Assembly: GCA_963920575.1 (NCBI GenBank) | Contig: OY986974.1 | Coordinates: 620,001 to 684,000, forward strand | Source of the DNA: Narthecium ossifragum | Lineage: Eukaryota; Streptophyta; Magnoliopsida; Dioscoreales; Nartheciaceae | DNA length: 64,000 nucleotides | Direction: 5' to 3' | Shown here: in pieces, positions 1 to 9,900 of the stretch | Layout: each line of letters begins with the position of its first letter | Numbering within the stretch: the first letter of the stretch is position 1 | The notes under the pieces: model-generated | The model's input: the letters and a program-made list of their open reading frames with translations, nothing else | What the model was told of the DNA's origin: nothing | Databases searched by the model: none | Made by a program: the position numbers and the translations under genes

Positions 1-2271
1 GTTTAAATTTTCACTTTTTACTCTTCACTTTTCACTTTTTATCTTGCAATTTGACTAAATTCCTCTATATTTAAGTTTTATCTATTTCACTTTTTACTTT
101 TTACATTTCGGTTTTTGCTTTTTACATTACAATTTTTACTTTTTAGATTTCACCGTTTACTTTTTACTTCGAGCTTTTTACTTCTTACTTTTGACCATTA
201 CTACATTTCTTAATGGGATACGTAACTATACAGTTTAAGTGTACTGAATATATTAGATTCCTTTATGTTTAAGTTTTAATTTTTTCACTTTTTACTCTTC
301 TCTTTTTACTTTTGACAGAGTATTTTTTGCTTTTTACATTTCACTTTTTATTTTTTCCTTCGAGCTTTTTACTTCTTGCTTTTTACAATTACTACATTCT
401 ATAATTGCATAGATAACTATATAGCTTAAGTGTATTAAATATACTAGATTTTTTAATTTTTAAGTTTTAACTTTTTCACTTTTTACTATTCACTTTTTAC
501 TTTTTACATTTCACTTTTTACTTTTTGTGTCTAACTTTTTTGTTCTTATTTTTTACCATTACTACATTCTATAATGGCATAGATAACAATATAGTTTAAG
601 TGTACTAAATATACTAGATTCCTTTATCTTTAAGTTTTAACTTTTTCACTTTTTACTTTTTACATGGCAATTTTTACTTTTTACATTTCACTTTTTACTT
701 TTTACTTCTTACTTTTTACCAGTCTTACATTTCATAATGGCATACATTACAATCCAGTTTAAGTGTATTAAATATATTAGATTCCTTTATGTTTAAGTTT
801 TTACTTTTTCACTTTTTACGTTTCACTTTTTACTTTTGACATTGTAATTTTTACTTTTTATTTTTCACTTTTTACTTTTTCTTTCGAGCTTTTTTCTTCT
901 TACTTTTTACCATTACTTCATTTCATAATGGCATTCATAACTATACAGTATAAATGTATTGAATATACTAGATTCATTTATGTTTAAATTTTTACTTTTT
1001 CACTTTTTACTTTTCACTTTTTACTTTTGACATTGTAGTTTTTACTTTTTACATTTCACTTTTTACTTTTTACTTTTTCATTCGAGCTTTTTGCTTCTTA
1101 CTTTTTTCAATTACTATATTTTATTATAACATACATAACTATACATGTTAAGTGTATTAAATATACTATATTCTTTTATTTTTAAGTTTTACCTTTTTCA
1201 CTTTTTACTTTTTACATTTCACTTTTTACTTTTTCCTTCTAACTTTTTATTTCTTACTTTTTACCATTACTATATTCCATAATGGCCTATATAACAATAC
1301 TGTTTAAGTGTACTGAATATACTAGATTTTTTTTATGTTTAAGTTTTAACTTTTTCACTTTTTACTCTTCTCTTTTTACGTTTTACGTTGTAATTTATAC
1401 TTTTTACATTTCACTTTTTACTTTTTCCTTCTAGCTTTTTCCTTCTTACTTTTTACAATTACTACATTCTATAATGGCATACATAACTATACAACTTAAG
1501 TGTACCAAATATACTTGATTTCTTTATGTTTAAGTTTTAACTTTTTCACTTTTTACTCTTCATTTTTTACTTTTTACATTTCACTTTTTAATTTTTCCTT
1601 CTAACTTATTAGTTTTAAATTTTTACCATTGCTAAATTTCATAATGGCCTAAATAACAATATAGTTTAAGTGTATTAAATATACTAGATTCCTTTATGTT
1701 TAAGTTTTAACTTTTTCACTTTTTACTCTTCACTTTTTACTTTTTACATTACAATTTTTACTTTTTACATTTCAGTTTTTACATTTTCATTCGAGCTTTT
1801 TACTTCTTTCTTTTTAGTTCTTAATTTTTACCATTACTACATTCGATAATGACATACATAACTATACGCTTTAAGTATAATAAATACATTAGATTCCTTT
1901 ATATTTAAATTTTAACTTTTTCTCTTTTTACTCTTCCCTTTTTACTTTTAAATTGCAATTTTTACTTTTTACATTTCAATTTTACTTTTTCCTTTCAACT
2001 TTTTACTTCTTACTTTTTACCATTACTACATTTCATAATGGCATACATTTCTATACAGTTTAAGTGTACTAAATATATTAGATTCTTTTATATTTAAGTT
2101 TCAACTTTTTCACTTTTTACTTTTCGCTTTTCACTTTTTACATTTCGGTTTTTACTTTTACATTGCAATTTTTACCTTTTACTTCTTAATTTTTATCATT
2201 ACTACATTTCATAATGGCCTACATAACTATATAGTTTAAGTGTACTAAATATACTAGATTCCTTTATATTT
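1..2271. repeat. AT-rich tandem satellite array A (~182-bp units)
   Basis: A recurring anchor (TTTAAGTGTACTAAATATA and variants) appears near 233, 424, 594, 757, 946, 1147, 1302, 1494, 1664, 1870, 2057 and 2232. Twelve landmarks give a mean spacing of about 182 bp, with individual units from about 155 to 206 bp. Between anchors lies pyrimidine-rich DNA built from short CTTTTTA / TTTTTCA words, and the length variation comes from gain or loss of these words. A second anchor, CATTACTACATTTCATAATGG, precedes the first in most units. The array runs off the left edge, so its full size is unknown. No coding capacity is seen. Confidence 0.9.
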
Positions 2272-2296
2272 AAGTAGGGGATGGACACCCCTACTT
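2272..2296. other. Perfect 9-bp-stem hairpin at the junction of the two satellite arrays
   Basis: AAGTAGGGG (2272-2280) is followed by a 7-nt loop and its exact reverse complement CCCCTACTT (2288-2296). It sits precisely where array A's last AT-rich unit stops and the first GTCGACGTGCC-type unit of array B begins. It could be a junction scar, a transposon end remnant or chance. The sequence alone does not decide. Confidence 0.75.
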
Positions 2297-4684
2297 CGGG
2301 GGGGTCGACGTGCCTGATCTGTTGGCCAGGAGATGCGGGAGGCCTGCCTAGGGTCATATTCAACAAAAAGACAAATGAGAAATAAGAAAAAAATATTAGG
2401 AAGGCCCAGTATAAAAAAGTGAAGGAAAAGGCAAAAAGGTAAAAGTTAAAAACTGTGCTTTTTTGCAGGCCGAGGTTCCGGGGGTCGATTTGCCCGATCC
2501 GGTGACTAGGGGCTACGGGGAGGCCTTCATGGGGTCATATTCAGCAAAAGGACGAATGAGAAACAAGAAAAAAATTAGGCATGCATAGTATTAAAAAGTG
2601 AAGGAAAAGACAAAAAGGTAGAAGATAAAAACTATGTTTTTGCATGCTGAGCTTCCGAGGAGTCGACGTGCCCGATCCGGTGTCCAGGGGCTGCGGGGAG
2701 GCCTGCCTGCGGTCAAATTCAGCAAAAAGACAAATGAGAAATATGAAAAAAAAAATTAGGAAGGCCTAGTATCAAAAAGTGAAGGAAAAGACAAAAAGGT
2801 AAAAGGTAAAAACTATGTTTTTTTGCATGCCGAGGTTCCGAGGGGTCGACGTGTCCGATACGGTGGCCAGGGGCTACGGGGAGGCCTACATGGGGTCATA
2901 TTCCGCAAAAAGATGAATGAGAAATAATAATAAAAATTAGGCAGACATAGTACCAAAAAATGAAGGAAAACGCAAAAAGGCAAAAGGTAAAAACTGTGTT
3001 TTTTTGCAGGCTAGGGTTCCGAGGGTCGACGTGCCCGATACGGTGGCCAGAGGTTGCGGGGAGGCCTGCATGAGGTCATATTCAACAAAAAGACGAATGA
3101 GAAATAAGAAAAAAAATTAGGCAGGCATAGTATCAAAAAGTAAATGAAAAGGCAAAAATGTGAAAGGTAAAAACTGTGCGTTTTTGTAGGCCGAACTTTT
3201 GGGGGGTCGACGTGCCTGATCCGGTGGCCAAGGGATGCGGGGAGGCCTGCATGGGGTCATATTCAACAAAACGACGAATGAGAAATAAGAAAAAAAATTA
3301 GGAAGGGCAAGTATAAAAAAGTGAAGGAAAAGTCAAAAAGGTAAAAGGTAAAAACTGTGCCTTTTTACAGGCCGAGGTTCCGGGGGGGTCGACGTGCCCG
3401 ATCCGGTAAACAGGCGCTGCGGGGAGGCCTGCCTGAGGTCATATTCAACAAAAAGATGAATGAGATATAAGAAAAAAAATTAAGTTGGTCTAGTATCAAA
3501 AAATGACGGAAAATGCAAAAAGGTAAAAGGTAAAAACTATGCTTTTTTACAGGCCAAGGTTCCGGGGGGTCGACGTGCCCGATCCTATGGCCGGGGGCTG
3601 CGGGGAGGCCTGCATGGGATCATATTCAGCAAAAAGACGAATGAGAAATATGAAATTTTTTTTAGAAATGCCTAGTATCAAAAAGTGAAGGAAAAGGCAA
3701 AAAGGTAAAAGGTAAAAACTATGCTTTTTTACATGCCGAGGTTCTGGGGGCTCGATGTGCCTGATACCGTGGCCAGGGGCTGCGGGGCGTCTGGGGTCAT
3801 ATTCTGCAAAAAAAATGAATGAGAAATAAGAAAAAGAAAATTAGGCATGCATAGTAGCAAAAAGTGAAGGAAAAGACAAATAGGTAAAAAATAAAAGCTG
3901 GGCTTTTTTGTAGGCTGAGATTCCATAGGGTCGACGTGCTGGATCAGGTGTGTAGGGGCTGCGAGGAGGCCCTTCTAGGGTCATATTCAGCATAAACACG
4001 AATGAGAAATAAGAAAAAATATAAGGAAGGCCTAGTATTGAAAAGTAAAGGAAACGACAAAAAAATAAAAAGTAAAAACTGTGCTTTTTTGTTGACCGAG
4101 GTTTCGGGGGGTCGACGTGCCGGATCAGGTGGGCATGGCCTGCAGGGAGGGCTGCCTGGGGTCATATTGAGCAACAACACGAATGAGAAATAAGAAAAAG
4201 TATATGGAGGGACTAGTATCAAAAAGTGAAGGAAAAAACAAAAAGGTAAAAAGTAAAAACTATTCTTTTTTGTTGGCTGAGGTTCCGGGGGTCGATGTGC
4301 CGGATCAAGTGGCTAGGGGCTGTGGGGAGGCTTTCCTGGGGTCATATTCCGAAAAAAGACGAATGACAAATAAGAAAAAAAATTAGCAAGGCCTAGTATC
4401 AAAAAGTGAAGCAAACGACCAAAAGGTAAAAAGTAAAAACTCTGCTTTTTTGTAGGCCGAGGTTCCGGGGGGTTGACGTGCCGAATCAGGTGGGCTAGGG
4501 GCTACGGGGAGGCCTACGTGGGGTCATATTCAGTAAAGCACACGAATGGGAAATAAGAAGAAAAATAAGAAAAGCCTAGTATCAAAAAGTGAAGGAAAAT
4601 GCCAAAAGGTAAAAAGTAAAAACTATGTTTTTGTACGCCGAGGTTCCAGGGGGTCGACGTGCCGGATCAGGTGAATAGGGGTTG
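2297..4684. repeat. Tandem satellite array B (181-bp units)
   Basis: The landmark GGGGTCATATTC recurs near 2352, 2534, 2712, 2894, 3074, 3255, 3437, 3619, 3795, 3979, 4160, 4340 and 4521. Spacing is 176-184 bp (mean about 181), far more regular than array A. Each unit has a GC-rich half (GTCGACGTGCC, GATCCGGTGGCCAGGGGC, GGGGAGGCC) and an A-rich half (CAAAAAGTGAAGGAAAA, GGTAAAAAGTAAAAACTGTG). Units differ by scattered substitutions. Open frames of 60-110 codons crossing several units are by-products of the repeat and are not annotated. The last unit is cut at 4684 by an LTR insertion and resumes at 6487. Confidence 0.92.
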
Positions 4685-5082
4685 TGATGTCACTCAAATG
4701 TGTCACGCACAGCAGTCGCGGTGCAGTACAGCATAAGAGAGGTCGAATTCCACAGAGAGACAAGCAGGAAAGATCCAGAAACACAGATAACAATGAGTTG
4801 AAAACAATCAAGAGCGATGAAAGTTAAGAAAATAGATCGGAGATGTAATGGTAAAATAAAGTTAACGAAAGAAATCAGGATTTGAATGAGGCTAGGCTTC
4901 AGGAATCACGTCACTCGGATTTAGGTTCCTCTCTTCTCAATGGTTCATATGGTACTCAGTTAAGGGATTCACATCCCAATCGCCTTAACCGGAAGATATA
5001 GAATTATGAATCTGATAAAATATAAATGTCTCTTTCTATGATTGGTTCCTCCTTTTTATAGTTCTAACTTCATCCAACCAAA

Positions 5083-5325
5083 CCTAAGAATACACGATAC
5101 CGGCTGTCACTACAGGCAACGCGCAGCAAAAGTTCATCGGGACAAAGCCCTAACTCTAATCGGATCTCTAAGAATACACAATACCAACTCTCACAATCGG
5201 CAATGCATAGCAAAGATCTCTCGGTATAGAGCCCCAACCTTATCTAACCAGATCCCTAAGAATACACAATACCAGCTGTCACTACGGGCAATGCATAGCA
5301 AAGGTCTCGCAAGACTCGGTAGGAG
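5083..5325. repeat. Triplicated ~86-bp block inside the solo LTR
   Basis: Three copies start with CTAAGAATACACRATACC at about 5084, 5168 and 5255. Each continues with a YTCACTAC-type segment, GGCAAYGCATAGCAAA and a TCTCG-type end. Spacing is 85 then 87 bp. An open frame of 106 codons spans them but shows no protein family and is treated as spurious. Tandem blocks like this occur in LTR U3 regions and may be enhancer-like; that role is inference. Confidence 0.7.
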
Positions 5326-5694
5326 AATCAAAAGAGATAATTATGGGATCACAATATCATAAAAGAAGCATGACTGGATTTATAATAATGTTTAACCACA
5401 AAGCAATCTGTGAAGATCCAATACATAAAAAGAGTTTAACAATAAAGATTAAAAACTATGAACCATCGTTGGAGAAGAAGCCCTAATCCTCGCTAGATCA
5501 TCCGTCCGCCATGCCCGCGGATTACTCGGCCATAGATGGAGATGTCTCCATCTTTTTCCTCTTGAAAAACTCCTGAAAAGAGCCTCCAAAAACGTCCAAG
5601 AAGTCCCCTTTGATTAGCCCTAAGTTTCCTATTTATAGGGTCCAAGAATTAGTAAACTCGGATTAATCAAAACCGTTGATTTTCGTCACTGGGC

Positions 5695-6116
5695 AAGTCC
5701 GATCGATCCTTCTCGGGATGTTGGATCGATCGGTCTCTTGAAATCTCCAATCTTCTAACTTCGCCCGTGTCCGATCGATCGGACTAAGGGAGTCGGATCG
5801 ATCGATTTCGTAAAAATCCTTCGTCTCTGGCTCTTCCCGAGTTCGATCGATGGACGGATCGATCGAACTCTGCTCCTCTAAAAAGCATACGTTCTGTCAC
5901 CCTTTAATTCCCAAGTCCGATCGATCGAATTATGAGTGTTGGATCGATCGGATGCATAAAAATCCACATTCTCTGGGTATTTTTGAGCCCGATAGATCCA
6001 ACTCTAGGAGTCGGATCGATCGGGCTCAGTAGGAGTGATGGTTCGATCGATCGAACCATATTCAGTCAAAAACTACATGTTCTGTCACGGTTTTGCCAGG
6101 TCCGATCGATCGGACC
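5695..6116. repeat. Spaced GATCGATC palindromes in the solo LTR
   Basis: Near-palindromic words such as TCCGATCGATCGGA and TTCGATCGATCGAA recur about a dozen times between roughly 5699 and 6115. They often come as pairs 24-26 bp apart, with successive pairs about 72 bp apart. Intervening DNA such as CTCTGG...ATTTTT and TTCTGTCAC is also partly repeated, so this is a degenerate tandem array with palindromic cores. No coding potential is apparent. Confidence 0.75.
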
Positions 6117-6486
6117 TTCGCTCGGACTTCCAGCTTATTTTCCTTTCTGCCATTCAGACTGCGCATTGATACTGAAATTGCCGTAACTTCTTCTAGGAAA
6201 CTCGGAATCACGAACCGTAAAATTCCCCAGAATCTAGACTTCAAGAGCTTTCCAACCATATATGGCATATCATCTGATTCTTCATGAGCAGGTACAGATT
6301 AATTGTTGAAGTTGATCCATATACTCTTTTCAGCTTCTTTTAGCTCCAATTTCCTGCATTTTCCAAACAACCATGTGAAGCAATATATAGATATAAAAAT
6401 AGTAATAAAGATGCTGATTAAGGATAATAATCTAGCAATTGATATGGTTTTAAGGTTGTTCAGAGTGCACTTTCATGCACTCATCA

Positions 6487-6722
6487 GGTTGCGGGGAGGC
6501 TGTATGGGGTCATATTCCGTAAAAAAAACAAATGACAAATAAGAAAAAAAAAATTAGCAAGGCTAGTATCAAAAAGTGAAGCAAAAGGTCAAAAGATAAA
6601 AAGTAAAAACTGTGCCTTTTTTTGTGAGCCGAGTTTTCGTGGCCGATGTACCGGATCATGTGGCCATGGGCTATGCCCGGGTAATATTCAGCAAAAAACA
6701 CAAAGATAAATAAAAAAAAATT
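6487..6722. repeat. Satellite B remnant to the right of the solo LTR
   Basis: The interrupted unit resumes at GGTTGCGGGGAGGC (6487) and includes GGGGTCATATTCCG near 6508. One further decayed unit follows, with GGCCATGGGCTATGCCCGGG and TAATATTCAGC near 6681. The array then fades into unique sequence around 6722, directly upstream of the SMG1 leader. Confidence 0.85.
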
Positions 6723-6911
6723 AATCAGATGACGTCTGGCAAGGCTGGGCCTAACTTGCCCCTGGATGTCGTTGGCCGCTAACCGAATGTGGGCCGGGTC
6801 GGCCTTGGAGAAACCTGGCCGGAGCTAAGAACCCGTTAAATAATAAATGGCTCCGTTGGAACTTCGAAGTTATGGTTTGCCAGTGGTCGGGTCGACCCAC
6901 GCGGCGATGCG
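6723..6911 (+). other. SMG1 5' leader/proximal upstream region
   Basis: About 190 bp of non-satellite DNA precede the SMG1 start codon, so core promoter and 5' UTR must lie here or inside the satellite/LTR block. No convincing TATA box was recognised. Upstream ATGs at 6847, 6872 and 6907 are all out of frame with the 6912 start. The 6872 frame overlaps the first exon for 104 codons and could act as a uORF if transcribed. The true transcription start is unknown. Confidence 0.4.
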
Positions 6912-9900
6912 ATGCAAGGTCAGCTCAACTCCCATCATCACCAGCACCTTCAGCAACAGCTAGCCGCCCTCCTCTCCGCCGCCCTCCCTCAAACCGCCTC
7001 CACCTCCGTCTCCGAATCCGTCGTCGCCTCGTTGTCCATCGCAACAGAAGGTCCCCTCGACGATGCTGCGCGGGTCGCAGCCCTCGAGTCCCTCAACCGC
7101 ATCTTGCTCTACCCTCCCAGCAACCTCCTCCTCTCTCACTCCGCGCCGTTCCTCTCCCAGGGCCTCTCCCAGCTCCTCTCCGATAAGTAATAGGCTGCTC
7201 TTTCCCTATTCCTAAGTCCTGCTTCAACAGATATCGTTTAAACCCTAATCACAATTCGCAAGTCTCACCTGGGCTCTCTCCCCTCTACAGGTCTTATCCC
7301 GTCAGGCGGTCGGCAGCAGTCGCCTTTGCATCCTTGTGCGCGGTCGTCAGTTCCACCCCTCCCGCATCGAGTGGTCCCCTTAATTATCAGGTAACGATTG
7401 ATCGATTCGTCACTTGGGCGCTGCCCTTGCTTGGGGACATTGGCGTCGTCCGGAATGGCTCTGCGGAGTTGGCAGTGGAAGCCATCCTGGAGTTCCTCAC
7501 CGTGGGAGAGGCCGAAAGCATCGAGCGGTACGTCCCTTCAATTCTTAAAGCATGCCGAGAGCTTCTCGAGGATGAGAGAACCTCCCTAAGCTTGCTTCAT
7601 CAACTCCTGCCTCTCATGAACTTGATCTCTAGTAAATTTGAGCGTTGCTTCCAACCTCATTTTGCGGACGTCGTGGACCTGCTTCTCGGCTGGGCATTCA
7701 TGCCCAACCTTTCCGAACCGGACAGATGCATTATAAGTGACAGCTTCCTGCGGTTCCGAAATCACTGGCTGAGCAATATCCAGTTCTCGCTGGATTTGCT
7801 GTCGAAGTTCTTGGGAGACCTAGAGGTTCTGATTCAGGATGAAACTATGGAGCCGGAGCAGCAGCTAGGGAGGCTGGTGCCTCTTTTCTCCTGTTTTTCT
7901 TCTGTCTTACAGGTAACAGTTTCCGAGATTAATCTGCTCGAGCATATAAGTGAAACCATCGAGAGTATGGCTCCTCGTCTGCTGACGTGCATCTTGATGT
8001 TTGAATCTAAGTTTGGGCGGTCGAAGTACATGGCAGAATCTTGGAAATGTTTAATTCTTCTTGCTGAAACTCTGCGGGAGAGATTTTCCAGATTCTATCC
8101 AATGGCCATCGATAACCTGTTTTCGAGCCTGAGGAGAGTCCCGACCACTCAGCTGCATGGGTTGCTCAAGGTCAATCTGCAGTTGTTGTCGCTGCAAAAT
8201 TTGGCACTTCTCCCTTCAGCTGTCAGGACCATGCTGCAGTTTGATTCCCCTTTGTCTCACTTGCGGCTGCATCCAAATTATCTCGTAGCCGCAACTGCAG
8301 CTTCCACTTACCTTTCCTTCCTTCATCATGGTTGTGATGATATTGTTTATCAGGCTATCAATTCTCTGGAGGAAGAGTTGGAGCTGTTGGGGGACATGCT
8401 TGGGAAGGTCCATGGACATGCTGTCGGTTTTGAAGCACTTCAGGTAGATATTGTACCAGAAGTAAGAGCTCATGCACATAAGGGTTCCGGAAAAATATAT
8501 TCAGGACCCGAGTTGATTTCCTTGATGAGATTCGATTTAAAAGTATTGTTGAGTTCAGTTTCTTGTGTCACTGTTGGAAGTTTGTCCGACACTTCCCGCT
8601 ATGAAAGATCAAAAAGACTAGCATCATTTATTCTTGAAAAGCTCAATCCCTTTGAGAGCCAAATTCGTGGATGCATTGAGATCCAGGCCTGTGTGTTAAG
8701 GACGCTGCACAAGCTCAGTGAAGTCGAATTCTTATCAAAGCTTGCGATTTGTGAAGCTTCCGGGAAGAGGGGTTGCTGTGATTCAGGTGTTAAAATGCGA
8801 AACGATTTTGCAGCTAAACATGATTTTTATTTGGCAACTATGGAGTATCTAAAAAAGTATAGTGGGTGTATGTCAGAAGCTCTGAACGCCTCAACTTCTG
8901 TCACACTTAAATTAGATTCCCTTGAATGGATTTCTTCTTTCAGTTTGGCAATCATACATATGAAGAAGAATATGGATTTCCTTACAGTTTTTAACGACCC
9001 ATTCCCCTGTATTCATGGTGAATTGCTATTTTCAGTTCTGGATGCAGCATATGATATGGAGTTGAAAGTGAGATCTCGCGCTGCATCTATCTTGGAGCTA
9101 CTGCTGCAAGCAGGAGTTGTCCATCCGGAAAACTTCTACTCTGTTTCAGAAGTCACCCTTGATAAACTTGGGGATCCAGATACATGCATACAGATTGCTT
9201 TCATGCGAGTGCTTTCCATTTCCATGCCCATCACAATATATGCACATGGTCTTCTTGAGGATGAAGGTGGTTTCACCAGGATTGGACCTGTAAGGATGGG
9301 AAGAAAACGCCATTCATGTTGGAAGCAAGCACTTGCCATGACACAGTTGCCGTGTAAACTCCACTCACATCAAGTTGTGTCTATTTTGGGTTACATTTCG
9401 CAGAGGTCGAAGGTGCCTCTGTCTTCTTGGATTCAACGGCTAGTCTTTAGTTGCCATGGTAAGCAGGATAGCTCTTCTTGTCAACAAGGAATCGGAGATA
9501 ATGGTCCGAGTGTGATGTGGAAGGAGACCGGCATAGATGGTCGTTTGCTGAATGGCATATGTTCGGTTAATAATCTGGCAGCTGTTTGGTGGTCCATTCA
9601 TGTGGCGGCTAGACACTGCATCACTCTTCGTCTTCGAACCAACCTTGGTGGACCTTCTTCAACTTTTGCTGCTCTGGAGCGCATGCTTTTGGAAGTACCA
9701 AATGTTTTGCTGTTAGACGCTGAGCAGAGTTCAGGAAACTACATCAAAGGCTCATCTAATGTTCATTTGTTACCTATGCGGTTGCTGCTAGAATTTGTTG
9801 AGGCCCTGAAGAAAAATGTTTACAATGCTTATGAAGGATCTTATGTTTTGCCTTGCTCACCACAGCAGAGTTCCTTGTTTTTCCGGCCAAACAAAAAAGT

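Larger units (their letters stand above)
4685..6486. mobile_element. Solo LTR (1,802 bp) inserted in satellite B, 5-bp TSD GGTTG
   Basis: The insert begins TGATG and ends CATCA, the TG...CA form of LTR ends. It is bounded by GGTTG at 4680-4684 and again at 6487-6491. Removing the insert plus one GGTTG restores a normal satellite B unit (AGGGG/TTG/CGGGGAGGC). No reverse transcriptase, gag, primer-binding site or second LTR is present, so this is best read as a solo LTR left by LTR-LTR recombination. Its superfamily and orientation are not resolved. It contains a triplicated ~86-bp block and a set of GATCGATC palindromes, listed separately. Confidence 0.8.

Noticed and set aside
1..2271. Telomere-like repeat from the TTTTTAC words
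   Set aside because: Lacks the TTTAGGG-type G-rich motif and is organised in ~182-bp units.
3729..4386. Open frames of 60-106 codons within satellite B on both strands
   Set aside because: They follow repeat units, share no protein family and change with unit variants; by-products of the repeat.
5042..5362. 106-codon frame in the solo LTR
   Set aside because: Explained by the triplicated 86-bp block; no domain.
5695..6116. CRISPR-like array from the regular GATCGATC repeats
   Set aside because: Repeats are short palindromes with unequal, related spacers in a plant LTR; no cas genes.
6872..7186. 104-codon frame overlapping SMG1 exon 1
   Set aside because: Pro/Arg-rich shadow of the true exon in another frame; kept only as a possible overlapping uORF.
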